A DNA stretch of 34,389 nucleotides, from positions 1 through 34,389 of the IMG/VR virus record IMGVR_UViG_3300035666_000099, one strand, 5' to 3'. This DNA is from a virus. Below, piece by piece: positions 7,207-14,539 of this stretch. The notes beneath the pieces are model-generated. The model was not told where the DNA came from. It was given only the letters and a program-made list of their open reading frames with translations, and made no database searches. A program made the translations under genes and the position numbers. Within the stretch, counting starts at the first letter, position 1. Each line of letters opens with the position of its first letter.

Positions 7207-8985
7207 CTAAAAACGTGTCAACTGGCTGGCGGTCCGGCGCGGTGCGAATTTTCCATTGGTCATTGTCTCTTTCCAGCGTGTCGAACCCCCGCGTCGGGAG
7301 CTGCCTTCCTGGAGTGGCCGTAAACCGAACCTCTCCCGTATAACGTCGAGGAGGACGAATGCGGCGTCAGCGATGTCTGGTGATCGGCCGGTGCGGGCCT
7401 TCATATCCGCCTTCGGCTCTACTATCACCTTCATCGAACCCGACTTTCGCGTGTCGTAGTTCCGGCTGGTCATTTCCCGCGCCAAGTCGGGTCCGACCCC
7501 CCGAAGCTGGCCGTTCTGAAGAAACTCCTTGGCCGAGAACCACAGTTCGGTCACCCGATTGACATACTTGTCCTCGCACTTAGTCGGGTCGTAAGTCGAA
7601 AGCGATCGGCTCGAGGGAGCGCCACCGAAATGGACACGCAGAAACTCGTTCGATCCGCAGACCGTGGCGAGCGCGTCACAGAAGGGAACTCCTCCGCCGG
7701 TTACATCGACGCCGACATTCCGCCACGGGACGCCAGCGTCTTTGATAATGGTGAGGATTTGTTTAGCGATCTGGAAAGTGCGGGGTTCGGGGTTAGATGC
7801 CTCGTCTTCAAGGTAATGGAACGTGTCGAACGATACCTGATCGGCTCCATCTTTGTTCTGGCCATAGGAGCCCAGATAGAGGACACATCGGTCTCCGCCG
7901 CTCACAAAGGAAGGGTCGATTCCAGCCACCCGCTCGACTCGGCCCTTCCAAACGGGCTTTTGATCGGCTTGGAACCGGATGATCTCGGCCTCGCTGTAGA
8001 TGGCTTTGCTGACCGCCTGCGGCGGCCAAAAACCCCGGTAGTCGCGCCAGAACAGCGGCGAATCTTCGCCTAGTCGTGTGCGCGCCTCATCAATCTTTTC
8101 CCACTTTTGGATCGGCCAGCGGTTCTGAGATTCTAGATAGTTCGGGTTTTTTAATGCGTCGAAGTGCAAACACACCCCGCCGAGCTTGGTCTCCCACTGA
8201 TCCATGTTGACGTTGATCGAACCCCATCCGTCTTTCGGCTCAACAAATTTCCCAAAGGGATCGTAATACGACACCGGATTAGCCGCCGCGCACACGTGCA
8301 GCACGGGGTTGTTGGCCATGTTGGAAAGCGCCGTGTCGATCAGCGCATGACTGAGTTCGGACAGCTCGTCGGCGGCTAGATAAACACGAGCGGCTTTCAT
8401 GCCTCGCATTTTGCCAGTGACTTCGTTGGATTTTCGGGCCTCGGCCGGAATGAGGTATATGCCGGCCTGCTCTAGGCGCTGGCCTTCTTTCATCACGTAG
8501 ATGGCAGGAGTCGGAGTGTCGGTCAACTTGGCGGGCGCCACGTCCTTAATGGCGGGCCAATACCGCTGCACGGCGCCCCAGACCCGTTTTTTGGCATCGC
8601 GGATCGAGGTCGAAGTCAGCAACCCGAGCGTATGGAAAGGGGCCGCCAGCCAGTTCAGCAAAACCCAGACGGCCATAAAGTCCGACTTGCCGCTGCTCCC
8701 GCAGCCTGCGAAACCGACATAGCGGTGGTTACAGCAGGCATGGAGCATGTCGTCAGCCCAGGGGTGCCAAACGAAGTTCTCGGTCTTTTTATTCCAAAAG
8801 AATCTGGCCGCACGTTTGAAGTGTTCCTCGCGGCCCAAGCTCTCCGGCGAAAACCGGCCTTCGCGATACATGAACAGCTCAACGGCCCATTCGGTAAACT
8901 CCTGTGGGAAGACGTAGCCGTATCGCTGGATGGATCCGGCAGGAATCGTCGAGGCGTCGTTAATGAGACATGGTCGAAATAGCAT
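7207..8985 (-). CDS. terL: Terminase large subunit
   Basis: A 592-aa packaging motor ATPase and nuclease. The ATPase domain has a Walker A variant GFAGCGSSGKSDF (residues ~91-103) and a Walker B-like RVYLAADELSEL (~205). The nuclease domain has GIDPSF (first RNase H-like aspartate), GVDVTGGG and the final SPDIADAAFVLL, matching the D ... D ... D arrangement of TerL nucleases. It cuts concatemeric DNA and drives it into the procapsid through the portal. It is the first gene of the leftward arm, divergent from the integrase. No small terminase subunit is evident beside it. Confidence 0.9.
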   Translation of the reverse strand: MLFRPCLINDASTIPAGSIQRYGYVFPQEFTEWAVELFMYREGRFSPESLGREEHFKRAARFFWNKKTENFVWHPWADDMLHACCNHRYVGFAGCGSSGKSDFMAVWVLLNWLAAPFHTLGLLTSTSIRDAKKRVWGAVQRYWPAIKDVAPAKLTDTPTPAIYVMKEGQRLEQAGIYLIPAEARKSNEVTGKMRGMKAARVYLAADELSELSHALIDTALSNMANNPVLHVCAAANPVSYYDPFGKFVEPKDGWGSINVNMDQWETKLGGVCLHFDALKNPNYLESQNRWPIQKWEKIDEARTRLGEDSPLFWRDYRGFWPPQAVSKAIYSEAEIIRFQADQKPVWKGRVERVAGIDPSFVSGGDRCVLYLGSYGQNKDGADQVSFDTFHYLEDEASNPEPRTFQIAKQILTIIKDAGVPWRNVGVDVTGGGVPFCDALATVCGSNEFLRVHFGGAPSSRSLSTYDPTKCEDKYVNRVTELWFSAKEFLQNGQLRGVGPDLAREMTSRNYDTRKSGSMKVIVEPKADMKARTGRSPDIADAAFVLLDVIRERFGLRPLQEGSSRRGGSTRWKETMTNGKFAPRRTASQLTRF

Positions 8986-9088
8986 AAGTCAAAATGTGCC
9001 AAAACTAGTCACCAACCTCCGGCACACGGAAATTTGATAATGGTGCAAAGTTCTGATGTTGTTGGTGTTTGTGGCACTAAGAAAACGA

Positions 9089-9113
9089 CTTCGAATCCCG
9101 TGCGCGCTGCCCA
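9089..9113 (+). other. Possible attP core (tRNA 3'-end-like)
   Basis: The sequence TTCGAATCCCGTGCGCGCTG followed by CCCA looks like the T-loop (TTCGAAT), the 3' T-stem and the acceptor end of a tRNA gene. No complete tRNA surrounds it: the upstream T-stem strand (ACGAC) does not pair fully with CCCGT. A 3' tRNA fragment beside a tyrosine integrase gene is the expected form of a phage attachment core. The acceptor end has one C too many for a perfect CCA end, so the match is approximate. Confidence 0.38.
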
Positions 9114-9151
9114 ATTTTCAAATTTGTAAATTGGCTTGTTTACTCTGTTAT

Positions 9152-9180
9152 TTGAAAAGTTACGTGACATTTGGTATTAT
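9152..9180 (+). promoter_or_regulatory. Sigma70-type promoter for the integrase
   Basis: TTGAAA (9152-9157) and TATTAT (9175-9180) are separated by exactly 17 bases, close to the sigma70 consensus. The predicted transcript would start near 9187 and give a short leader to the integrase ATG at 9242. The sequence is AT-rich against the GC-rich surroundings. Confidence 0.6.
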
Positions 9181-9241
9181 TTTTTAGGCGAGGTTATGAC
9201 TAATTTTGAACGAATTGGCACACACTTACGTCAAATATAGC

Positions 9242-10525
9242 ATGACGAAATCCACCCTTATTGAGACCGCGCCGGGGCGCCACGAACTGCACTTGAACGG
9301 CTCCAAAGTGAGCATCCGCGAGACGCGAAACAACAGCTACAAGTTCTTTCGACTGAATTGGCGCGTGGGGCGGCGCGGCTTCCGTCGTGCGTTCTCCAGC
9401 GCCGACAAAGCCATCGCAGAAGCCGAGCGCATCGTTCGCGACCTGGCCCGTGCGGAGGGGGAAAAAACCACTGTCCGCAGTGAAGACATCGTCTACTACC
9501 GCGAGTGTGCTCGTAAGCTCGGGTCGGTTCCGCTCCACACTGCGGTCGAATTCTATCTCAAATTTCATCGCATCGGGGCGCCGCGCAAAACCCTCGCCGA
9601 AATCGCCGACGAGTTTCTCGAAGCGGCCAAGGCAAGAAGCGTATCAAGGAGATACAGGGAAAGCATCACGTCCGCGAACAACCTATGGAAGAAATGGGCG
9701 GGCGCAATGAGTTTGCCTGAAATCACGACCGGATTCATTGAACGCAAGTTCTCCGATAGCGAGTTCACCCCGACCTACAAAAAGAATCTTTTGCGGGCAT
9801 TCCGCGCTCTGGAACTCCACGCCGTCCGCATGAAATACGTCGGCCGTGAATACGAAAGCGTGGCCGAGACCATCAAGCTGCCCTCGACCAAGCACAGCAC
9901 CCCCGCCGTGTTCACACCGGAGGAATTGATGCGGCTTTTCATCGTAGCCCAACCTCACCAGATTGCCTACGTGGCGACGATGGCTTTTGCGGGGGCGCGG
10001 CGCGCAGAGTTTGAGCGCATGACGCCGGAGCATTTTTCAGTCGAAGAAAACGTAGCCGCGATCAACGCGGAGATCGCCAAAAAAGGATCGCGCCGCGTCC
10101 TTGAGCTACCGAGCAACCTCAAAGAATGGCTGGCCGTGGCCAAGCTCCCCGCAAGTGGGAGCCGCCCGAGCAGGAAAAGCATCGCCGCCATTTCCTACAA
10201 GGACCGGCTCAAGGATGTCGGCTTGGTTTGGAAACAGAACGTCCTGCGCCATTCATTTTGTTCTTACCACCTCGCGCTCCACCGGAACGCGGCCTTGACT
10301 TCGGAGCTGGCGGGAAACTCCCCGCAGATGCTCCGTGAGCATTACAAGTCCTTGGTCACCCCGGCGGCGGCAAGAGCGTGGTTTGAAATAACCCCACAAA
10401 AGGTGTTTGACTTCGCCACCGCACATTCGCTAGAAAGGTTGTTATCGTGGACGCTCGAACGCCAAAACGAGAAGGAGAGTGAATTTTCAGAAAACCCAAC
10501 AGAAAAGAAAAACCAAAATGCCTAA
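9242..10525 (+). CDS. int: Tyrosine recombinase / phage integrase
   Basis: The ATG at 9242 gives 427 aa; an upstream TTG (9206) would add 12 residues without better support. The N-terminal ~90 residues form an arm-binding-like domain (KFFRLNWRVGRRGFRRAF). A core-binding SAM-like domain spans ~115-210. The catalytic domain carries the first Arg in FAGARRAEFERM (~250), LRHSFCSYHLA (~334), and the Tyr nucleophile in LREHYKSLV (~366). The His two or three residues before the box II Arg is Asn here (QNVLRH). It would recombine attP with the host attB, and the neighbouring tRNA-like sequence supports this. Expression is probably from the 9152-9180 promoter. Confidence 0.9.
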   Translation: MTKSTLIETAPGRHELHLNGSKVSIRETRNNSYKFFRLNWRVGRRGFRRAFSSADKAIAEAERIVRDLARAEGEKTTVRSEDIVYYRECARKLGSVPLHTAVEFYLKFHRIGAPRKTLAEIADEFLEAAKARSVSRRYRESITSANNLWKKWAGAMSLPEITTGFIERKFSDSEFTPTYKKNLLRAFRALELHAVRMKYVGREYESVAETIKLPSTKHSTPAVFTPEELMRLFIVAQPHQIAYVATMAFAGARRAEFERMTPEHFSVEENVAAINAEIAKKGSRRVLELPSNLKEWLAVAKLPASGSRPSRKSIAAISYKDRLKDVGLVWKQNVLRHSFCSYHLALHRNAALTSELAGNSPQMLREHYKSLVTPAAARAWFEITPQKVFDFATAHSLERLLSWTLERQNEKESEFSENPTEKKNQNA

Positions 10526-10808
10526 TCAACTAAAAGCAGGAACCAGACGGCTCTCGTATATCGAAGACCGGATCAACGCCAAAGCACTCGATGTTTTAGC
10601 TGCGGCACAATCAACCAACGTCTCGGCTTTAATCCGCCAAGCGACGGAAAAGTTCCTCCGCGACGTGGACAAAGACGGATCTGTCCGCAAAATCGCCAGC
10701 CAAATAGCAAGCCAACTGCCAGACGACGCTGAAGAGCGCGCCACAGCCAACCTCGATCCCGACACGCTCGAGGCGCTGACGGCAGTGATGAAGAAAATCC
10801 GCAAATAA
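10518..10808 (+). CDS. Ribbon-helix-helix-like small DNA-binding protein
   Basis: The ATG at 10518 gives 96 aa, overlapping the integrase end by 8 bases. The region TRRLSYIEDRINAKALDVLAAAQSTNVSALIRQATEKFLRD (residues ~8-48) has the strand-helix-helix rhythm of CopG/Arc-type repressors, including 'SALIRQA'. The remainder is an acidic helical tail. Small RHH proteins beside phage integrases often act as repressors or directionality factors. Role not proven. An upstream GTG at 10479 is less likely, as it would overlap the integrase coding end deeply. Confidence 0.6.
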   Translation: MPNQLKAGTRRLSYIEDRINAKALDVLAAAQSTNVSALIRQATEKFLRDVDKDGSVRKIASQIASQLPDDAEERATANLDPDTLEALTAVMKKIRK

Positions 10809-10860
10809 TCTCACACGCCAGCCCCACCACCAAACCCGTAACGTAAATCACATAATAACC

Positions 10861-11076
10861 ATGCACATTACGATCAATGAACAACTGACCCTCAAACTCC
10901 AAAAACTCGCGAATGAAGTCAACCTTCCGGCTGAACGTCTCGGGCAACTGTTTGTCGAAGATATGATTAACAGCTACCTTTTCACCCATGACGGAACCAG
11001 CGCCTTGCGAGACAACATCACTGACGAAAAAACTGCGGGGGCTTCGCAACCCGAAGCTCATCCGCAGCTTTGCTAG
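10861..11076 (+). CDS. RHH-like small protein
   Basis: A 71-aa protein whose first 40 residues (MHITINEQLTLKLQKLANEVNLPAERLGQLFVEDMINSYL) fit a short beta strand plus two helices, as in ribbon-helix-helix DNA-binding proteins. The ATG directly follows ATAATAACC with no Shine-Dalgarno. The C-terminal ~30 residues overlap the next gene in another frame for 89 bases and look low in complexity there, so the real functional part is probably the N-terminal two thirds. Confidence 0.5.
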   Translation: MHITINEQLTLKLQKLANEVNLPAERLGQLFVEDMINSYLFTHDGTSALRDNITDEKTAGASQPEAHPQLC

Positions 11077-11182
11077 TAGCCCTGAGCTGGAGAAATCGCT
11101 GGTCGAGACGGCTGCCAAAACCGGCCTCTCGATCAGCGAGATCATCCGCAACGCACTGACCAAAACATTGATCGAAGGATAA
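10988..11182 (+). CDS. RHH (CopG-type) small DNA-binding protein
   Basis: A 64-aa protein whose C-terminal half, LEKSLVETAAKTGLSISEIIRNALTKTLIEG, is a clear CopG-type ribbon-helix-helix signature (helix, 'TGLSxSEIIRxAL', helix). It starts inside the preceding RHH-like gene and overlaps it by 89 bases in a different frame. The two may form a regulatory pair, or one may derive from the other by a frame-shifted duplication. The stop TAA begins the gene-junction motif at 11182-11195. Confidence 0.6.
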   Translation: MTEPAPCETTSLTKKLRGLRNPKLIRSFASSPELEKSLVETAAKTGLSISEIIRNALTKTLIEG

Positions 11183-11198
11183 TAACCTCGTCACCTTT

Positions 11199-11486
11199 AT
11201 GACCATGACCATCGAATGCGCGTCGTTCAAAGCGACGCCAGTCGGGGAAGGCCGTGTCCGGCTGGACATTGAAAACCCCGTGCAACAGCGCAAGTCCGTT
11301 TACGGATCATCCGAAGCCGTCGCCCGATTGAGCGAAATCTTCGGCAAACCACTCCACCGCAACTCGCTGGCCTACTGGCGCAAGCAAGGGCTTCCCTGCA
11401 CGCGCATTGGAGACCGCAAACTGATGTATAGCGAAGACGACCTCGTCCGTTGGGCGCAAGGCCGGATCACTTCCGCCGTCCCGTGA
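11199..11486 (+). CDS. Excisionase/MerR-like helix-turn-helix protein
   Basis: A 95-aa protein. Residues ~33-92 read GSSEAVARLSEIFGKPLHRNSLAYWRKQGLPCTRIGDRKLMYSEDDLVRWAQGR, the winged-helix pattern of excisionase-family (HTH_17) proteins: a helix-turn-helix, 'YWRKQGLP', 'IGDRK.MY..DDLVRW'. Such proteins bend attachment-site DNA or act as small regulators. A second ATG lies at 11205. It follows the motif ATAACCTCGTCACC (11182-11195) with no Shine-Dalgarno, and its TGA overlaps the GTG of the next gene. Confidence 0.68.
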   Translation: MTMTIECASFKATPVGEGRVRLDIENPVQQRKSVYGSSEAVARLSEIFGKPLHRNSLAYWRKQGLPCTRIGDRKLMYSEDDLVRWAQGRITSAVP

Positions 11487-11911
11487 ATTCACGACAGAAA
11501 GGCAAACGGGTCGAGCGCCTTTGGCGGGACCAACTCCGCGAGGCAGGGTTCCTCAAGTCGTTTCGCGGGCAGCAGTATTGCGGCGCGGCCGGTAATGCCG
11601 ATGTCGTTTGTCCCGAATTGCCGTGGGCGCATTTTGAGGTCAAAGGCGTTCAGAACTTGAACGTGCTCAATGCGATGAAGCAGGCGATCACCGATAGCGG
11701 CACTAAGACGCCGGTCGTCGCGCACAAGAAAAACGGCGAGCCGTGGTTGGTCACGATGCTCGCCGCTGATTGGCTGGAACTCGTAAAGGAGTCCGACCGC
11801 GTGGTTAGCGAATGTCTAGGAGATCGCCAAGCAGACTCTCCGACGACGAGCGACGGCGCTCCGACATGCGACGAGACATGCGCTCCAGCTTCATGTCATC
11901 CGATTCCGTGA
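11483..11911 (+). CDS. PD-(D/E)XK nuclease, Holliday-junction-resolvase-like
   Basis: With GTG at 11483 (GTGA overlapping the previous stop) the protein has 142 aa. It begins MNSRQKGKRVERLWRDQLREAG, with the catalytic Glu of Hjc/RecU-like enzymes in the first helix. Then come GNADVVCPELPWAHFEVKG, giving the Asp and the E-x-K, and TPVVAHKKNGEPWLVTM. This is the usual set for phage Holliday-junction-resolvase-like or VRR-NUC-type proteins, which cut branched DNA before packaging. An in-frame ATG at 11450 would add 11 residues inside the preceding gene. The last ~35 residues overlap an antisense gene and look unstructured. Confidence 0.72.
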   Translation: MNSRQKGKRVERLWRDQLREAGFLKSFRGQQYCGAAGNADVVCPELPWAHFEVKGVQNLNVLNAMKQAITDSGTKTPVVAHKKNGEPWLVTMLAADWLELVKESDRVVSECLGDRQADSPTTSDGAPTCDETCAPASCHPIP

Positions 11912-12047
11912 CATACAAGACATTGCCCTGCCTCTGGACCCAGACGATTTGGTTATCCCCGCTCGGGTCGACGATGTAGGAAACGTCTCCGGCCCATGCG
12001 CTTCCGGCTAACAAACTTGCTACAACTACTGCGTTAATAATTTTCAT
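11805..12047 (-). CDS. Small exported protein (antisense to the resolvase end)
   Basis: An 80-aa protein with a clean signal peptide: MKIINAVVVASLLAGSAWA followed by GDVSYIV, with AxA-type cleavage after residue 19. The mature part (DVSYIVDPSGDNQIVWVQRQGNVLYVTESDD) is beta-like and ends in a basic, serine-rich tail. It is the only minus-strand gene in the replication arm, overlaps the end of the resolvase by 107 bases, and diverges from the helicase gene with 18 bases between them. The start context ...CTCAACCTATG matches other starts in the window. Function unknown; a periplasmic protein is likely. Confidence 0.55.
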   Translation of the reverse strand: MKIINAVVVASLLAGSAWAGDVSYIVDPSGDNQIVWVQRQGNVLYVTESDDMKLERMSRRMSERRRSSSESLLGDLLDIR

Positions 12048-12065
12048 AGGTTGAGTTTGACATAG

Positions 12066-14465
12066 ATGACAACTAAAGCGTTCAAACTATTCCCCTACCA
12101 AGAAGACGCCGTGGCGCGGCATATCAAGATCCTCGACTCTGTTGGGGCCAGCCTCGACGGGACCGGCTGCGGCGGCGGAAAAACAATCATTGCGAGTGCG
12201 GTTGCGGCACGGTTTGCCATACCGACGTGTGTTATAGCGCCGAAGTCAGTGCTGGTGAAGTGGGAGAGCACCCTAGCCGCGTTCGGCGTCGTTCCACTCT
12301 TCGTCCTGAACCCAGAAAAGTTACGGAACGGGAACACGCCCTGGCTCAAAAAGATCCCGAACGGGGGTAAAAAGGTAAAGTTTGAGTGGAATATACCCGA
12401 GCGGTGTCTTTTGATTTTCGACGAAGTTCACATGTTCGGCGCACACAGCTCCCAGAACGGGAAGCTGCTCGAGACTGCGGCCGGCCATTACACCCTGATG
12501 CTCTCGGCGACCGCCGCCGAGAACCCGCTGCGAATGAAGGCGATCGGGGTCAACCTCCGGCTTTTCACGCCGAGCTACTACTGGAAGTGGGTCAGGGACA
12601 TGGGTGCCGAGAAATCGCGGTGGGGCGGCTTGGAATGGGATCCCTACACGAACAAGGACAAGATGGACCGGCTGCACCATTCGCTATTCGTGAATCGCGG
12701 ATATCGCGTGTCCGAGGAGACCCTGCGGGAACAGTTGCCGGAATTGATGACCTCGGACGAGCCGCTTTGGCTGTCGCCTGCCGATCGTGCCACCATCAAA
12801 GAACTCTATGACGAAATGTCCGATCCAGACGATCCAGGGGCCGTCAAAAACCTCCGCCAACGTCAAGTGGTCGAAGCAGTCAAAGTCCCCTACCTCGTCG
12901 AGAAAGCCAAAGAGCTGGTCGAGGCGGGAGGTTCAGTCGTCCTTTTCCTCAACTTCCATGAATCCATCGACAAGGCAAGAATCCATTTTGACGATAACTG
13001 CGTCCTCGACGGACGCGTCCCTCAAACCCAAAGAAAAAAGACCCAAGACTCCTTTCAAAAGAACGACCTCCGAGTCGTCATCGTCCAGATCGCGGCCGGC
13101 GGCCAAAGCATCGACCTACACGACCTTGACGGACGTTTCCCACGTATTGCGCTTATATGTCCCCAGTTCTCGGGGACTGTCGAGGAGCAGGCTGTTGGAC
13201 GAATCTGTCGGGTGGGTGCAAAGTCTCGGGCGCTTGCAATCCGTCTTTACGCAGGAGGAACAGTCGAGCAAGCGGCGCTGAAGTTGACCGCGCAAAAACG
13301 CCAGAATGTAGAAATTCTCAACCGAGGCAAAAATAATTTGAACGAACCCGAAACAACCGAAGTCACACCATCTATGCCCGCAGTCATAACCTCACAACCC
13401 GCCCACAGCGAGCACTCTCCCTCCTCCCTCAAACTCAAAGCAATATGTCCAGGATTCCGCAACGACCAGACGAGAGACAAGAGCGCGGCCGACAGGGGAA
13501 CTCTCGGGCATCTGGCCGTGGAGAAGGAAAACCTAGACGTTATACCGCCGGAGGATACGCGGCTCCGCGACGCAGCCGCTATGTGCTTGAAATATCTGGC
13601 ACACCTCCGCGGCCAAACCAAGGACGCGAAGGAGATTCGCGAGAGACGTTACAAGATGCTCGATCAGTTCGGACACATCGACCATCTGATCCTGCACGGA
13701 AACAAGTGCGAGCTGGTCGACTACAAGTTTGCCTTCAGTGCCTACGAAGCGGATTCACCGCAATTTTGGGCCTACTCCGTGGGTGTTTGGGATGCCCATC
13801 CCGAGACGGAAATCGTCACCGCCCACGTCGTCCTTCCATTTCAAGGGGCTATTGATGTCGAGTCGTGGTCGCGGTCATCCGACTACGAGCGGCTCTCGGC
13901 GCAAACCGCCGCGATCATCGAAGCGGCTCGACGCAATAACCCCGAGACTTATCAGACCGGCTCCCACTGCGCGTGGTGCGGCCAACGGGCCGTCTGCCCG
14001 AAGCTGAACAACCTCGCGCTCGCCGTGGCGAGCCAATACAAACCCGAGGAGCTGACCTTGCCGGACAAATACGATCCGGCCCTGATCGACGATCCGCTCG
14101 TCATGGCAACGGCCAAGCGACTTGGCCCGATCCTCAAATCGTGGGCCGAGAAAGTCGACCAACGCGCCTTGGAAATGCGGCTGCACGAAGGGATCGAAAT
14201 CCCCGGCTTCGAGCTGGCCGAGCGGTCGGCCCCTTTCAAAATCGTCGACGCGCAGGCTGCGTGGGACGTGGTCAAAGACACAATCACACCGGAAGCCTTC
14301 GCAGCCTGCGCCGACGTGTCGATAGGCGACTTGGAGAAAGCGGTGGCGAGAACGGCCAAACGCGGGACGATGAAGTCGGCCAAGGAAGAACTGCGCTGCG
14401 CCTTACTTGACGCCAACGCCGCCAAATCGGAGGGCCGCATCCACTTTCTACGAAAAACAATTTAG
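12066..14465 (+). CDS. SF2 helicase fused to Cas4/DUF2800-like nuclease
   Basis: A 799-aa protein. Helicase part: Walker A GTGCGGGKT (residues ~32-40), motif II DEVH (~118), motif III SAT (~148), and motif VI QAVGRICRVG (~376-385). Nuclease part from ~residue 450: GTLGHLAVE, FGHIDHLI and ELVDYKF giving the D and (D/E)xK elements, then CAWCGQRAVCPK (~634-645), a Cys cluster that may bind a Fe-S cluster or zinc as in Cas4/AddB-type nucleases. Such a protein could unwind and resect DNA for recombination. The linker (residues ~430-455) contains an ATG at 13374 and the gene-junction motif at 13386-13399, so two polypeptides or a recent fusion are possible. Confidence 0.82.
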   Translation: MTTKAFKLFPYQEDAVARHIKILDSVGASLDGTGCGGGKTIIASAVAARFAIPTCVIAPKSVLVKWESTLAAFGVVPLFVLNPEKLRNGNTPWLKKIPNGGKKVKFEWNIPERCLLIFDEVHMFGAHSSQNGKLLETAAGHYTLMLSATAAENPLRMKAIGVNLRLFTPSYYWKWVRDMGAEKSRWGGLEWDPYTNKDKMDRLHHSLFVNRGYRVSEETLREQLPELMTSDEPLWLSPADRATIKELYDEMSDPDDPGAVKNLRQRQVVEAVKVPYLVEKAKELVEAGGSVVLFLNFHESIDKARIHFDDNCVLDGRVPQTQRKKTQDSFQKNDLRVVIVQIAAGGQSIDLHDLDGRFPRIALICPQFSGTVEEQAVGRICRVGAKSRALAIRLYAGGTVEQAALKLTAQKRQNVEILNRGKNNLNEPETTEVTPSMPAVITSQPAHSEHSPSSLKLKAICPGFRNDQTRDKSAADRGTLGHLAVEKENLDVIPPEDTRLRDAAAMCLKYLAHLRGQTKDAKEIRERRYKMLDQFGHIDHLILHGNKCELVDYKFAFSAYEADSPQFWAYSVGVWDAHPETEIVTAHVVLPFQGAIDVESWSRSSDYERLSAQTAAIIEAARRNNPETYQTGSHCAWCGQRAVCPKLNNLALAVASQYKPEELTLPDKYDPALIDDPLVMATAKRLGPILKSWAEKVDQRALEMRLHEGIEIPGFELAERSAPFKIVDAQAAWDVVKDTITPEAFAACADVSIGDLEKAVARTAKRGTMKSAKEELRCALLDANAAKSEGRIHFLRKTI
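13386..13399 (+). promoter_or_regulatory. Gene-junction 14-mer inside the helicase-nuclease reading frame
   Basis: ATAACCTCACAACC, an exact match to the ATAACCTCNNNACC motif seen before many starts. Here it is translated as part of the linker (VITSQP). It follows an in-frame ATG (13374) by nine bases. The same string with a C in place of the T stands before the start at 4112. Confidence 0.5.
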
Positions 14466-14474
14466 CGGAGGTGA

Positions 14475-14488
14475 ATAACCTCACCACC
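14475..14488 (+). promoter_or_regulatory. Gene-junction 14-mer
   Basis: ATAACCTCACCACC, 10 bases after the stop of the helicase-nuclease gene and ~50 bases before the next ATG (14540). Identical to the copy at 18999-19012. Confidence 0.5.
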
Positions 14489-14539
14489 GCGAAACCGCAG
14501 GCAGACGGCATCTGCCCAACAAAATCAGAAACAAACAAC

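Larger units (their letters stand above)
8986..9241. other. Divergent intergenic region with attP-like and regulatory signals
   Basis: These 256 bases separate the leftward terminase arm from the rightward integrase. They hold an imperfect inverted repeat GTGCCA...CACCAAC (8996-9016) against GTTGGTGTTTGTGGCAC (9061-9077), a tRNA 3'-end-like stretch (9089-9113), an inverted repeat CCAATTT/AAATTGG (9111-9134), and a promoter (9152-9180). No credible gene lies here. Integrase-proximal repeats of this sort are usual arm- and core-binding sites, which is an inference for this case. Confidence 0.55.

Noticed and set aside
9089-9113. Complete tRNA gene at the attP-like sequence
   Set aside because: Only the T-loop and 3' end are present; no D-arm or anticodon arm is found upstream and the T-stem does not pair.
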